Assembly (NCBI GenBank): GCA_016801845.1
Contig: CM028907.1
Span: 16,832,598-16,896,597 of the forward strand
Direction of reading: 5' to 3'
Length of the DNA: 64,000 nt
Source: Polydactylus sextarius
Taxonomy: Eukaryota; Chordata; Actinopteri; Polynemidae
Part shown: piece after piece, positions 53,601 to 64,000 of the stretch
Numbering within the stretch: the stretch's first letter is position 1
Layout: each line of letters opens with the position of its first letter
The notes under the pieces: model-generated
The model's input: only the letters and a program-made list of their open reading frames with translations
What the model was told of the DNA's origin: nothing
Databases searched by the model: none
Program-made: the position numbers and the translations under genes

Positions 53601-54105
53601 TATATGTTACCACTGCCCCCTACCAACAGGAAATCACTGTAGCATTGTTATAAAATCTACTGTGAGTTTATACAACTCTATCTGACCTGCAATATTTGCA
53701 TTTCCTAAATCATTCCCGTGTTATTTTTGCAGAAAGGCATGCAGTTTTTGGGCAGCAGCAGAGCCTCACATAAGATGTGATTGGTGCATTATTATGTGCA
53801 AACATCCATGTGTAAATTAGGTATGAATCTACTAAAAGTTACTCACAGAACAGGAAAGGTTCAGACACAATGTGTCAACCATGTGAAGTCATTTTCTGAT
53901 CTAATGGCAGACTACTTTCAGCAAGGAGGTGGCTGAGATTAGGTGTTTGCAACACTGTGTTGACTGGCTGTTGATTTTGGAGAGTATGTTACAAAGGTTA
54001 CAGGACAGGCTGGAGTGCAAATCGCGGCGGCTGCTGCTGCTGCTGAGACCAAGGAAGCAATGTTGAAACACTAATGCTTGCATGTCTTGCAAAGTGATTT
54101 GCACT

Positions 54106-54131
54106 AAAAAAAAAAAAAAAAAAAAAAAAAA
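54106..54131. repeat. Poly-A run
   Basis: 26 consecutive A residues followed by GAAAG repeats. Confidence 0.93.
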
Positions 54132-54515
54132 GAAAGAAAGAAAAAAAAAAGAAAGAAGAAGTCGTTTCCATGCACACACAAAAAGCAGACATCCTCAGAA
54201 GTTGGTTAGAAGTTTCTTAGCTGAAAATCATAATTTGACACTTAGCAGAACCTTCTAAACTTTCAGCCCTCCTTTGCACTGATCTTGCAAAAGATCAAAT
54301 ATCAGTTGTCAGGCTTGTCATTTCCAGATCTTGCAGCATTCACGCTCTGGCAGCCTGTTTTCTTCAACAAGGAAGGAGAAGGAGGGGGGGCTAGATTTCT
54401 TTGTAAACAAAAGCACTAGTTGGCACTCTGGTTTGAAAAAGTGAAGTGTGTGTTTCCAAAGCGATTGCCAGCGCTCTGTGAACGTGTTTTCAACAACTTT
54501 TCACAGTGGTGAACA

Positions 54516-54560
54516 AGTAGTAGTAGTAGTAGTAGTGGTGGTGGTGGTGATGGTGGTGGT
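54516..54560. repeat. (TAG)n-(TGG)n trinucleotide run
   Basis: About seven TAG units pass into TGG/TGA units, 175 bp inside intron 1 from the exon 1 donor. Confidence 0.9.
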
Positions 54561-54734
54561 GCAGCTTGCAAAAGCATGACGGGGGTCCAAGAATTCAAGG
54601 GGATGGAGGGGGAGCAGAGATGTAGGGGGAAATTAGAGAGAGAGTGTGTGTGTACTTAAGTGTTTGTTGTATGTGAGAGAGATGTGGAGTGCTTAAGGGG
54701 AAAATCTTAGCCGCGATTGAAAGCTAGGTCTTAC

Positions 54735-55118
54735 CGCTATGAGCGTGTTATTCCGCTGCTCCGTGGAGGAAGCGGAGTCCGGGTCCGGTTGCTTGTTCTG
54801 CGGCTGCTTGCTGCTGCCGCCGCCGCCACCTCCGGCGGACTTCTTGGCCCTCTGCTCCAGACTCCGCTGGTACAAGCTGATCGTCTCCCTCCGCTCTATC
54901 TCCAGCTGCTCGGCGTGGGCTTGCTGGTACCTGTTCTCGCAGTTTACGTGGTGTCTCCGGCAGCCCTCTATCCGCTGCCTCAGCCTCTCCACCACGGTGC
55001 TGTGTTTAGGTATGCCCACCGCACCGGCTGGCACCACGCTCCCGGCGGCCGGGTTCATGCTGTTGTTGATGCAGATACTGCCGTTGGGTCCGGCAGCGGG
55101 GGAGGCGAAGTCCCCCAT
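54735..55118 (-). CDS. maml3: Mastermind-like protein 3, exon 1 (codons 1-128)
   Basis: First coding exon of a Notch coactivator. MAML proteins bind the groove formed by the Notch intracellular domain and CSL/RBPJ in the nucleus and recruit p300. Residues about 38-95 form the conserved MAML N-terminal basic helix, starting PKHSTVVERLRQRIEG and containing CRRHHVNCENRYQQ. This is the Notch/CSL contact region. The leading MGDFASPAAGPNGSICIN resembles MAML3 rather than MAML1 or MAML2. A Gly run and a Lys/Gln/Pro-rich linker follow. The ATG at 55118 is chosen because an in-frame TAG lies 21 nt upstream (55139-55137), the only codon between that could initiate is GTG, and the Kozak context is good (G at -3, G at +4). 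The exon ends after a complete GCG codon, followed by donor GTAAGA at 54734-54729. It sits in a CpG-rich block. Assignment to MAML3 is by recognition; the MAML family itself is near certain. Confidence 0.95.
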
Positions 55119-56160
55119 CACTGTGCTGAGTGGCTGCTATTTTGGAAGAACTTTTCTTCCCGTCAAGCTCGCCACTACTACCGCCGCCACCACCTCCTCC
55201 TCCTGCGACCACCTCTTCCTCCACCTCCACCACCGAGCGTCCTCTACCTCTCTGTCCGGTGGAAAGAGGTCCCGAGTTGCCGGACAGCGGACGGAAAACA
55301 CAACCGACAAACGGCCGCTGAAGCAAAAGCGACAAACGGAGGGAGGTTTAAAGGGCTCCGGGCCGAGCAGTCAAACGGCTGAGGGCTCGCGAGTGACCGT
55401 TTCTTCTTCTTCTTCTCTCCTCGGTCCTGTTTCCAAACAAACCGCTCCCGACAACACAAATAACACTGAGCCCGAGTGAGACCCGGGCAAACCCCGAACT
55501 GAATTCAACAATAAAAAACCGCTGCCACGCTGCTAACAACAACTCCGCCGGAGAAAAAAAAACAACAATACCGCGAAAGGTACGGACGTTAGCAGGCTCT
55601 CCACGGTCATATACACACAAAGTGTCCCGCGGAGGAGCAGCAGCAGCGGCGGCAGCAGGACCAGTCCACTGGCCGTTTCACGGTGTTGTCCTTTGAGAAA
55701 AAGTTTTGCTGCCTGAACCGAACGGGCTCCGGAGTTTCCCAGTGAACTTGCATCTCATATGGTTTTGGTTTGAAAGAAATCCCGGTGAAGATGTTGTCGA
55801 GTTGTGGAGAGAGATTGTGAGGGAGGGAGGGGGTTGTAAGCGCACAAGCGCCCTCGGTAGTCCGGTTGTGAAGCAACTATAGAGTAGCCCAGACGGCACA
55901 AAACGCGGATATGGGAAGCAGTGGCGGAAGTCTGTAGTCAGTGGCTGCCGCCTGCCACCATCACAATAATCAGGTCCGCTTCTCCACCATGCCAGCGGAG
56001 TGATATCAGGACAGGAGTTGAGTAAAAACCAGCTAGAGGCTGTGAGGAGCCGCTGATGGACACACGGAAAACCCGGGGTGGAATCACAAGTGTGTCCCGG
56101 AGAGGACCGCTCTGGTCCCACCTACGACCTTTCCTGTGTTGTCTTCACAGGTTACACCCC
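55119..56160 (-). promoter_or_regulatory. maml3: CpG-rich 5'UTR and promoter region of maml3
   Basis: Sequence immediately upstream of the start codon changes sharply from the AT-rich surroundings to GC-rich DNA with many CG dinucleotides, roughly 54720-56160 including exon 1. It contains GGC/GGA-type triplet runs (encoding shadows only) and no obvious TATA box. This fits a CpG-island promoter of a broadly used regulatory gene. The transcription start cannot be placed from sequence alone. An in-frame TAG at 55139-55137 shows the 5'UTR is not open in the protein frame. Confidence 0.7.
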
Positions 56161-56403
56161 TTTTTACACACGGTTAACTAGCCCCGCTAGAGGAAAAAAA
56201 ACTTAACAGCCACTGATGTAAATGGGTCAGAATGGATTATTTGACTGAACTAGATCCTGGACCTGATGCTCATTATCTTCCCTCCTGCATCTCACAAACA
56301 ATACACTTTTTTTTTTCTTTTTTTTTAACTTTACTTACTTAAATTTACCTTTTTATTTTCTAATTTTTCCTCTACTGTTACACTGGAAGCCCATTTTTTG
56401 CCT

Positions 56404-56530
56404 GTAAAAAAGTCAAAATGATTAGATAAAAAGTCAAATTTATGCAATAAAAGATAAGAAGTTGAAATTAGAAAATAAAAAGTCAATTTAAAAAAGTTGT
56501 TACGAGATAAAAAGTCAGTATAACAAGACA
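56404..56530. repeat. Degenerate AT-rich minisatellite
   Basis: The phrase (A)GATAAAAAGTCA recurs at about 56424, 56495 and 56510 with diverged intermediates (AGATAAGAAGTTGA, AAATAAAAAGTCAA). This type of degenerate tandem is common in fish intergenic DNA. Confidence 0.6.
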
Positions 56531-56836
56531 GAACATGCGCCCCAGTGGCGCTGCAGTCCCACCATCACCTAGCTGGCTTGAACTTGTAGACGACATCCAG
56601 TTCTAAATAAAGTATTACAGGTATGCAGGTAACTTGTAAATAGTATAATAGATATAATTGTAAAGTGTGTGAATCCGTCTGTTTTTTCACTTTCACAATA
56701 GTGAGCCTAAGTCACGCCCATCTACCTCCAGTCTTATGCTCGTAAAAATTATGAACTATGAATTATGAGTCAATGGAGAGATAAAAAATATTTTCTGGTC
56801 CTGTTTTAAATGAGCCATGGTTTTCACATATGATGT

Positions 56837-57136
56837 TTGCGAATTCTCAAGCTAACTTTTGACATGAAGAGAGCACTGTTTTGTTTTTTGTTTTTTTACT
56901 TTAGTTTAGTGTTTAGTGTTAGTTTAGCGGACTACAACGCTCGTCTCACTAAATTTACATCACCATCAAACTCTGACAGAACAGCGGCCACTTTTGCGAG
57001 CTTCACCTTCTTCTTCCAGGATGAAGAAAGAAATATCAAACATGGAGAAAACCTCTATAAATCTGGCCTTGTGGAAAGTGGCATCTATGCCAGGGGAGAG
57101 ATTGTCACCTACATGACTATTTGGTCTGTTGTCTGA
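56837..57136 (+). pseudogene. Open stretch of uncertain origin, possible SWIM-type protein fragment
   Basis: A 99-codon frame. The first 30 residues are low-complexity hydrophobic and unconvincing. The latter part includes RNIKHGENLYKSGLVESG, then YARGEIVTYM. The KHGENLYKSG wording reminds me of the region preceding the SWIM zinc finger in transposon- or recombinase-associated fish proteins. No Cys/His zinc ligands follow before the stop. It would be a fragment at best and could be chance. Confidence 0.2.
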
Positions 57137-58489
57137 CCAATTACATATTTTCAGAAGCATATAAATCAACAACCAACAAATTTAGCCTTGATTCACACTA
57201 ATAGTTATCATTTAAATCAAGATACAGAATATGTGCAATTCAGGGTATAAGCCAAAGTGGATCTGAGAATAATTTTTATCTCTCCATTGACTATCATTTT
57301 TGATCCAAGGACCCACTGGGGACAATCAGCAGATTCTGTGGTTGTCAACTCCTGTCTTTATCTTTTCTACCCATATATTTTTAGTAACGTAGTAATTGTT
57401 ACCACAATTATCATAATTTCAACTTTTTTTCTTAACAGGTGGAAATGCTTCCATAAATAAAGTAAAGTAATAATAATAATAAAAATATCACAGAAAAAAG
57501 GCACAACTCCAGTGATTAGAAAATTAATGATTATACAAATGAAAAAATTATATCACCTTTACAGGTCAGGAGATAATAAAGGACAGTGACACTACACGAG
57601 GATAGATAAATATTACAGAAACGTGTTAATTACAGGCCACCATTATCATGACATTACCTTAATTAACTGACTATTTCAATACTATTGTGCATTTTGAGTT
57701 CAGCATCACATGCAATCAAGGGACTGGATCAAACCTCGAGTCACCTTCACAGACAAAGATTACAAGATTTGTTTTGCACATTTCCAGCTCATGAGCAGTT
57801 AGCAGAACAACTTGTTGCGTCAAAATCACATGACATCATGATGCCCCAGTAGTCTGACAAATACGCAGTACGGACATTTCCACTGCCAGTGTCTAGAAAC
57901 TAAGGTTTATTAATCCTGTGGTGATTTCATTTAAGTCCACCACAAAAACTCATTGTGCATTTGAGCCCCATTACCACAGCCATATGTAATTATCTAAGAC
58001 CAGATTGAGTTAGATCATCTCTCCATATTTAGATAATATTCTCAGAGTTGTGAAATAACTGTCACACAAATGAACGAGGAAGTATGTCCGATTCGTCCAT
58101 GTGCAGAATGAAACAGCCTGCTTTTCTGTGGTTAATGAATCACAGCTTGAACAATTTCAGCTGGATCTGAGGGTAATGACAGATCAAATTTATGAAGAAC
58201 TGGAAGAGAGCTTCCTGTGATGTAAAATGCTGGTTGGCTGCTCATGTGACGCACTGTTCAGCTGTATTGCATGGTTCTGTGGTGATGAGTGTACACATTA
58301 CAATACAAAGTACTGAATAATGTGCAGGGGGTGTTCATTTCGGACCATACTTGGTCAAAGAAATGCGCTCTTCATCAAAGTCACTAATGCAGAAAAAGAC
58401 AATGCACTTAATCGAATAATAAAAGAATAATACATCCATTAATATATTTTTCATACCATTTATTCTGTTGTGGGTAACAGAGCAGTGTT

Positions 58490-58660
58490 GTATAAAGTAC
58501 CTGAAAGTCACACTAGAGTAGAAGTACAGATACTTTGTTCAAGTCAGCAACTAGAATGATCCTCAAGTAAAAGTCTTAAAGTATCTATTATTAACTGTAC
58601 TTACGTATGACAAGTAATTTATAATTAAAGGTACTTAACAATGGTAAGTAAAAATACAGG
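58490..58660. mobile_element. Fragment of an AGTAAAAGTA-rich teleost repeat
   Basis: GTGTTGTATAAAGTACCTGA, TAGAAGTACAGATACTTTGT and CAAGTAAAAGTCTTAAAGTA match the style of a fish non-autonomous element. It appears distinct from the pair at 46199-47683. Confidence 0.45.
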
Positions 58661-58762
58661 TACATGTTAATAAAAACAGCATTAGAGAGCAATCACAACT
58701 TTATTGTGTGTATGTCACATCACAGAACAAGGATCAAAAGTTCACTCAATCATTCTGTCGCC

Positions 58763-59132
58763 TTTAAGTACATGACTTTAGTACATGCACAAGTGACTTC
58801 CTCCAAGTCTCATCAGCACAAAAACAATCAAACTCTATTTTTTTCTCTCTTTGCTAAATTGGTGCAACAGTTGCAGAGCACAACATGTGCACATCAACAG
58901 CAGTTTGATGAGATTTAAGTAAAAGAAGAAGTAAATAGTTACTCAAAACAGTAGAATGGCACTAAATGGACATTAAAATACAAAATACAGAAAAGCAAAT
59001 ATCACCAATTAATGTAAAACCACTTCAACAAACCCAGAGATAAGCAAACAGAGACTTCTCCTTTCTGATGGTGACAAGAAAAAAAAAAATAACAAGGGGA
59101 AAAATAACAGTGTCAGAAACAAATTATTACTT
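58763..59132 (+). repeat. Direct duplication, copy 1
   Basis: Shares long near-identical blocks with 62682-63102 in the same orientation. Examples are GGTGCAACAGTTGCAGAGCA, AGTAAATAGTTACTCAAAAC and CAACAAACCCAGAGATAAGC. It lacks about 85 bp that copy 2 has after CAATCAAACT(A)T. Confidence 0.92.
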
Positions 59133-61059
59133 TGAAGAATTATGAAGTTTATCCAGCACTTTACAACGTGGCGCCGACAACAATCTTCAAAGACAATATC
59201 TTGAACCAAAGTACAAAAGCTGTTCTTTTTTACCCAAAATTTCTGCTTGATATTAATTTGAGACCCTGGACAAGTCAGTAGTCATACTGACTCATACTCA
59301 TGTTCACACCTACAAACAATTTAGAGTCGTCAGTCAAGTGAACCTGCTTGTCTGTGTGGAGGAAACCAGAGAAAACCCATGCGGACACAAGGAGTAAATG
59401 CAACCAAAAACAATTGATTTGACTGTTAAACATGAGCAGTGCTGCTGAAAAAGCTTCATCTCAGGAGAAATAAAACGATGTAGAGGTGCGGACAAGACCA
59501 AAAAAATTCTGAAAAGAAAAAAAAACAAAAAAACATTTTTGAAACATTTTATCAACCCACTTGCATAAACACAGAGCATTTTAGCTTTTAGAGCATTCAG
59601 GTAATTTTATTTTTCTTTTGGAGCATAGCGGACAAAAGGTTCAACAGCAGAATAAGTTTAAAGTGCATTTAAAGACCCGAGTAGGAAGACTAAGCAGTTC
59701 AGAACCATTGTGCTGCGGCTGTTTAAAATCCTCTCATGAAATGTGCAAGAAAAAAAGACAAATAACAAATAAGAAATGAGAAGGTAAGAGTACTTGCAAG
59801 GTTATGTTTTCTTATGAACAACACATGATTCACATCTTCCCTTGAACTTTGACCAGTTGCACATGAAATGTGACCTTCAGTACAGTCAGTGAGGCTGGTG
59901 ATTGCTTGCAACAGTGGGAATCGCAGGCACATTGACTTTGCTTGATGACAACCACAGACGACACTCCCCCCTCACATCACAGAGTGAGCATGTCCATGTT
60001 CACGTGAACAAAGGCACAAAAACGGTGAATTATATCCTCACAAATGCTCTTGGTTTATTTCAATATGATGTCGCAGCAGAGGCTAACTCTCTCTCTGTCT
60101 CTGTCTCTGTGTATGTGTGTGTGTGTCTCTCTCCCTTTTTTATTTTTATCTGCCATGTCATGTGGGAGTTCTGAGTTCCATCCCCAACTGTTCAGGCCAT
60201 ATGTGCTCCCTTGTCTCTTTCTAGCCATCCCACACACACACACACATACACACATACACACACACATACACACATACAGTTATTCACCCCCACACATAGT
60301 GTACGCCAACAGAGCCACAGACCTGCACACTTACACACAAATCACATACGCACACACTCTCACACAATCTGCATGGCAATTAAAACACAGCCAGCATGTG
60401 TCTGTGCTTCCACGCCACTGGGTGTTATTCATTTCTGTTTCCTGTTTCAGTGCTAAAAGGTTATTAAAGGAGGTGAATTCGGTGTGAGCACCACTCTTTT
60501 TTTTTCTTGTGTTTTAGAAAGATGATCTACAAATACTGTCTGTGTTTTTATTTTATTTTATTTTATTTTTTTCAAGCTGGAAAGTTCTTAGAGTAAAGAT
60601 ATCCCAGAGAGGAAAAGAAGCACAGATTGCAGAAAAGTCTGAAAAATAAGCATCAGGGGGAAAAAAAAATCCTTTTGTTATTTCCTATTTCACAATCTCT
60701 TGACCCACTAGATTCGTATCATGACCCTTTGTAGCTGCCACAACCCTCTGGTTGGGAGCCAGTGTTGTCGTAGACAAACAATGTAGAGATCCTTAAAAAT
60801 AAAAGTACTGTAAGTACTGCACAGAAAAAATGGTTCCTGTCACTGGGGTGGCATGCAGTGAAAGACCTAGGCAGGAGCTGACTCTACGTCAGTAGGGATT
60901 ACAACCACGAGTATAGACTCAACCGGGTGAAATTTCCATACATCTTGTAAATTCATTTATGCCTAAAGACAACATAGCAGCATAGTCCTTGATATTTTAC
61001 CTTTTTTTTAAATGTATTATTTATATTTAAGAAATTGTTACACAAGCATTACCACTGTG
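59133..61059. other. Intergenic DNA between copy 1 and the Tc1 relic
   Basis: AT-rich. Contains a CT/GT patch at 60088-60126, (AC)n-rich DNA at 60230-60290 and a TTTTA pentanucleotide run at 60546-60570. No gene or element recognised. Confidence 0.55.
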
Positions 61060-62250
61060 TAATGTTGCTGTTCCTTCTGACAACAATTCAAAGACGTTCA
61101 AGACACCAAATCATTCACTGTTTCAAGTGTAATTTTGTCCCATTCTTTGTGCCAAAAGAGGTGAAACCACGCACCAGTGCAGTATCTTCGTAGTGTCATT
61201 TTGTGTTTCAAAATGTGCTACACATTCTCTGTTGGGGACAGGTCAGGACTGGCAAGCCAGTCCAGCACCACATGCTCCTCTTCTGCAGCCTTTATAATGT
61301 GCAGTACGTAGTTTTACATGAAATATTCATGACGTCCCTGGAAGACATGCCGTTCTGAAAGCAATATATGTTCCTCCAAGATCTTTATGTACTGTTCAGC
61401 ATTAATGGAGCATCAGAGAAGCAGAAGTTAAGTTTGCTAAAAGCACTGACACAACCCCAGACCATGAAAAGACCATGGTCTTTGCTGAATTGTTGCTGGT
61501 GACAGTCTGGATGATCCTTTCATTCTTTGGTCTGAAGCACACAATGTCCCTTTTTACCAAAAAACACCCGAACCTCTGATTCATCTAACACAGAACACGT
61601 TTCCACTGTGTGATGGTCTGAAATGCCTCTGGGCCCAGATAAGTCAATGTCTGAATACAATTAGTTAGATAGTTAAGTGTCAGCTTTTAGGTTTCCACAA
61701 TAATCCCGAGCCCATGTGCCTCTATCAGCTGTAAGTGGTGTTCAGCTCAGATTTGAGCCCTGTACAGGCTGAAATTTCTCCAGACACTTTGAATGTTTTA
61801 ATGGTGTTTTGCACTGTGGATGGAGCAATATCCAAATCCAATCTAATTTGTTTCAACATTATTTAAAGAATACAATTATTTTCTCACAGCTTTGGCGCAA
61901 ACTTCTGGTATACGCTCCTAAAGGACTCTACCCCTACCTAAGCTGCTTATTTTTTGTTACCAAGTCATAATACAATCACCTGTTTCACATCACACCATAG
62001 TTTGATGATTTAACCTCTTTACCAGCCCTACATGGCCCTGTAACAACTTAAAAAAAATGTAATATGTTTCAGGCCTGAGCAAAGGAAACAAGGAAAAAAT
62101 ATATATCTACAAATTAAATGATGTTGGCCAGAGGAAAAAAAAAAAGTATTTTGTTTTCATATTATCTGAAATGCAAGTCAAAGTAAATTTACACATCAAA
62201 GTTGCCTGTGCATTTTCATTTCCGTCGAAACATTTTCTGATCTGGGGAAA
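61060..62250 (-). mobile_element. Decayed Tc1/mariner-type DNA transposon
   Basis: On the minus strand a broken transposase can be followed. A helix-turn-helix-like LDIAPSTVQNTIKTFKVSG lies near 61850. A KR...LDESEVRVFFGKKG-type block is at about 61600-61540. Then come NAEQYIKILEEHILLSERHV near 61400 and LDWLASPDLSPTENV near 61250, the degenerate form of the DWPxxSPDLNPIEN box of Tc1 transposases. Frames shift several times. A stop sits where the second catalytic Asp region is expected, so it is inactive. The flank to about 62250 reads like the non-coding end of the same family, but terminal inverted repeats were not delimited. Confidence 0.75.
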
Positions 62251-62315
62251 TTTGAAACTTAAAATGCAAATATTCAATTGCAAGTTCCTCAAAAAGCAGC
62301 CAAAATTAGCTTCTT

Positions 62316-62660
62316 ATGTAGGGTGGCTGGGCTCAGCCTTAGCGATAGGGTGAGGAGCTTGGACATCCGGGAGTAGAGCCACTGCCCCTCCACATCGAGA
62401 GGGCCCAACTGAGGTCCAGAGCATCTGGTTAGGATGCCCACTGGACATCTCCCAAAGGAGGTATTCTGGGCATGCCCGACCTGGCAGAGACCCCGGTGAA
62501 GACCCAGGACACGCTAGAGAGACTGTCTTGTGGCTGGCCTGGAAATGCCTCAGGGTCCCCCCGGAGGAGTTATGGAAGTAGCCGGGGAGAGGATGCTCTT
62601 CCTGAGGCTGTTGCCCCCACGACCTGAACCCACGGATAAAGCTGAGGAAGGTGAGACCAA
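62316..62660 (+). mobile_element. 5'-truncated RTE-clade LINE tail (Rex3-like)
   Basis: Markedly GC-richer than its flanks. The frames yield pieces such as GRRP-like and GEDPGHARE / LAWKCLRVPPEEL / LPPRPEP, matching the C-terminal end of fish RTE-type reverse-transcriptase ORFs. Typical wording includes GACCCAGGACACGCTAGAGA and CCCCCGGAGGAGTTATGGA. Several indels and stops; only the last ~340 bp survive. The usual GATG-type tail is not seen. It abuts copy 2 of the direct duplication. Confidence 0.75.
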
Positions 62661-62681
62661 ACAAAGGTCCTCTAAATTTTG

Positions 62682-63102
62682 TTTAAGTACATTACATGAG
62701 TACATGCACAAGTGAATTTCTCCAAATCTCATCAGCGCTAAAACGATCAAACTATTGAACATGAACTATAAACATTTTAAGGTGGACAGTCTGTTTTTAA
62801 AAATTTTGTACAAAGAAATTTCTCTCATTGCTGATTGGTGCAACAGTTGCAGAGCACAACATGTGCACATCAACAGAAGTTTGATGCGATTTAAGTAAAA
62901 GAAGAAGTAAATAGTTACTCAAAACAGTAGAATGGAACTGTATGGACATAAAAATACAAAATACAGAAAAGTAAATATCACCAATAATTGTAAAACCACC
63001 TCAACAAACCCAGAGATAAGCAAACAGAGACCTCTCCTTCTTTCTGATGGTGACAATAAAATAGCAGGAAAAATAACAGTGCCAGAAACAAATTATTACT
63101 AC
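62682..63102 (+). repeat. Direct duplication, copy 2
   Basis: Same-orientation copy of 58763-59132, roughly 90% alike by eye over the shared blocks, with about 85 bp extra near 62757-62840. It begins immediately after the LINE tail. Confidence 0.92.
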
Positions 63103-63539
63103 TCTGTTTCTGATGATTTCATCATCCCCGTCTGCCAGACCTGAAGCCATGAGGATTGTCTTGGACCATCTCTGCTTTGTAGATGGAGGAAATGCAATGG
63201 CGCGTTTGTTGTTGTTCTAGGTTGAGCAAGGAGATGTCTCCACTGGCTCAGGGCTAAATATTGGCTCAAATACTCTTGCTGGTGCTTCTTTATATGTGTT
63301 CAGAGTGTATTACAACACCCTTCACCAGGAGAGAACACCTTTCAGCCTGTGTCCGTGGCAAATCAAATAAGAAATTCAACAGTTGAATTTTCTACCTCAG
63401 TCCAAAGAGCATTGCGCTCGGTATCAAACATACCGCACCACTAAACTATACACATATTGTTCTCACCAATAGTTTGTATCTGACTCATTTTGCATTGTAA
63501 CAGATGAAGGTAGCTTTGTAAATCAACAGAATTTATCCC
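63103..63539. other. Intergenic DNA near the right edge
   Basis: AT-rich sequence between copy 2 and the second Tc1-type relic. It may be part of the same decayed element, but no diagnostic block was recognised. Confidence 0.4.
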
Positions 63540-64000
63540 ATTCTTCTTTTCATCCACAAATGTTCTTTGGGGAGTTAGATCTGTGCCACTCAAGGAGAGT
63601 CAGAGACTTGTTCCAGGACTATCTTGGCTGAATGTTTCAGGTCATTGTCGTGGTTAGGGTTAGGGTTAGGCAATGACTGCAGATAATCTTTTTCCTCAAG
63701 CTGTCAGACTCATTTGAATGTAGACTATAATTTGCTTATTAGTTGAGGTCACCTCACCATTCAGGTCTCAGTTTCTTCTATGCCTGCAGAGGAATCTATG
63801 AAACTGTTAAAATGAACTGTTTTGTTCTTGGTCACTTCCTTGACCAAGATCTGTCGAGAGTTGGGATGATTCCAGACTTAAATCTTTAGTAAATACTCAG
63901 TATCTTATCACGAGGGAACTTCTTAGACTTAATTACTTGTTTTTGTGCTGACATGCAGTATGAGCTGTAGGACCTCAGGTTGCTGTTTTAGAAATTTTTG
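63540..64000 (-). mobile_element. Internally deleted Tc1-type transposon relic
   Basis: Three blocks lie in the order expected of a Tc1 element common in fish: GCCACTCAAGGAGAGTCAGA near 63579, TTGGTCACTTCCTTGACCAA near 63827, and TTTTTGTGCTGACATGCAGT near 63940. On the minus strand the middle block gives RQILVKEVTKNK, like the linker of Tc1 transposase DNA-binding domains. Most of the catalytic core is absent. The element runs to or past the right edge. Confidence 0.65.
63652..63670 (+). repeat. Short (TTAGGG)n-type tract
   Basis: About three telomere-type hexamers (GGTTAGGGTTAGGGTTAGG) inside the decayed transposon region. Most likely an ordinary short microsatellite. Confidence 0.85.

Larger units (their letters stand above)
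45000..54734. other. Intron 1 segment next to exon 1
   Basis: Purine-rich tracts at 45720-45960 and 49800-49870; two related dispersed elements in opposite orientation at 46199-46585 and 47223-47683; poly-A at 46740-46759, 50166-50187 and 54106-54131; a TAG/TGG triplet run at 54516-54560. 50800-52900 shows nothing recognisable. 53000-53290 is a unique, GC-richer island close to exon 1. Confidence 0.5.
56161..58480. other. Upstream intergenic DNA
   Basis: AT-rich. Holds the minisatellite at 56404-56530 and an open stretch at 56837-57136 described separately. 57140-58480 has multiple stops in all frames and nothing recognisable. No divergent gene is visible. Confidence 0.55.

Noticed and set aside
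54717..55479. Long plus-strand open frames across exon 1
   Set aside because: They are antisense shadows of the GC-rich maml3 first exon and 5'UTR. The minus-strand frame has clear family identity and splice sites.
63652..63670. Interstitial telomere
   Set aside because: Only about three hexamers; short TTAGGG runs are common microsatellites.

Overview
The window looks like teleost fish nuclear DNA. Three things point that way: dense (CA)n, (GA)n and poly-A arrays; decayed Tc1/mariner elements, a Rex3/RTE-like LINE tail and teleost-type short dispersed repeats; and a vertebrate-type, widely spaced multi-exon gene. No prokaryotic operon, CRISPR array, tRNA or rRNA gene was found. Family assignments for the gene and repeats come from recognition, not from a search.

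One protein-coding gene is supported. It is the 5' two thirds of a mastermind-like transcriptional coactivator on the minus strand, best matched to MAML3. Exon 1 is 55118-54735 (codons 1-128, start codon and Notch/CSL-binding basic helix). Exon 2 is 9152-8388 (codons 129-383, nuclear-localisation basic clusters and the acidic p300-binding-type region). Exon 3 is 7153-6209 (codons 384-698, Gln/Pro/Gly/Met-rich). All three reading frames join in phase 0 at GT-AG sites: intron 1 about 45.6 kb, intron 2 1,234 bp, intron 3 running off the left edge. The C-terminal third of the protein is outside the window.

Layout from left to right: 1-6208 is the start of intron 3, with microsatellites and two candidate regulatory clusters. 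6209-9152 holds exons 3 and 2. 9153-54734 is intron 1, loaded with (GT)n, (GA)n and purine-rich tracts, including a 168-bp (AC)n array, with scattered dispersed-repeat fragments and islands of unique sequence carrying RFX-, YY1-, MEF2-, SOX- and homeodomain-type motifs. 54735-56160 is a CpG-rich first exon, 5'UTR and promoter. 56161-64000 is upstream intergenic DNA dominated by repeats: a minisatellite, a direct duplication of about 370-420 bp, two Tc1-type relics and a LINE tail.

No previously undescribed gene system was found. The most interesting signals are regulatory or structural: two similar composite X-box/YY1 sites in different introns, a pair of canonical MEF2 sites 24 bp apart, an intron that may be extra relative to mammalian MAML3, and several inverted repeats able to fold in the intron 1 pre-mRNA.
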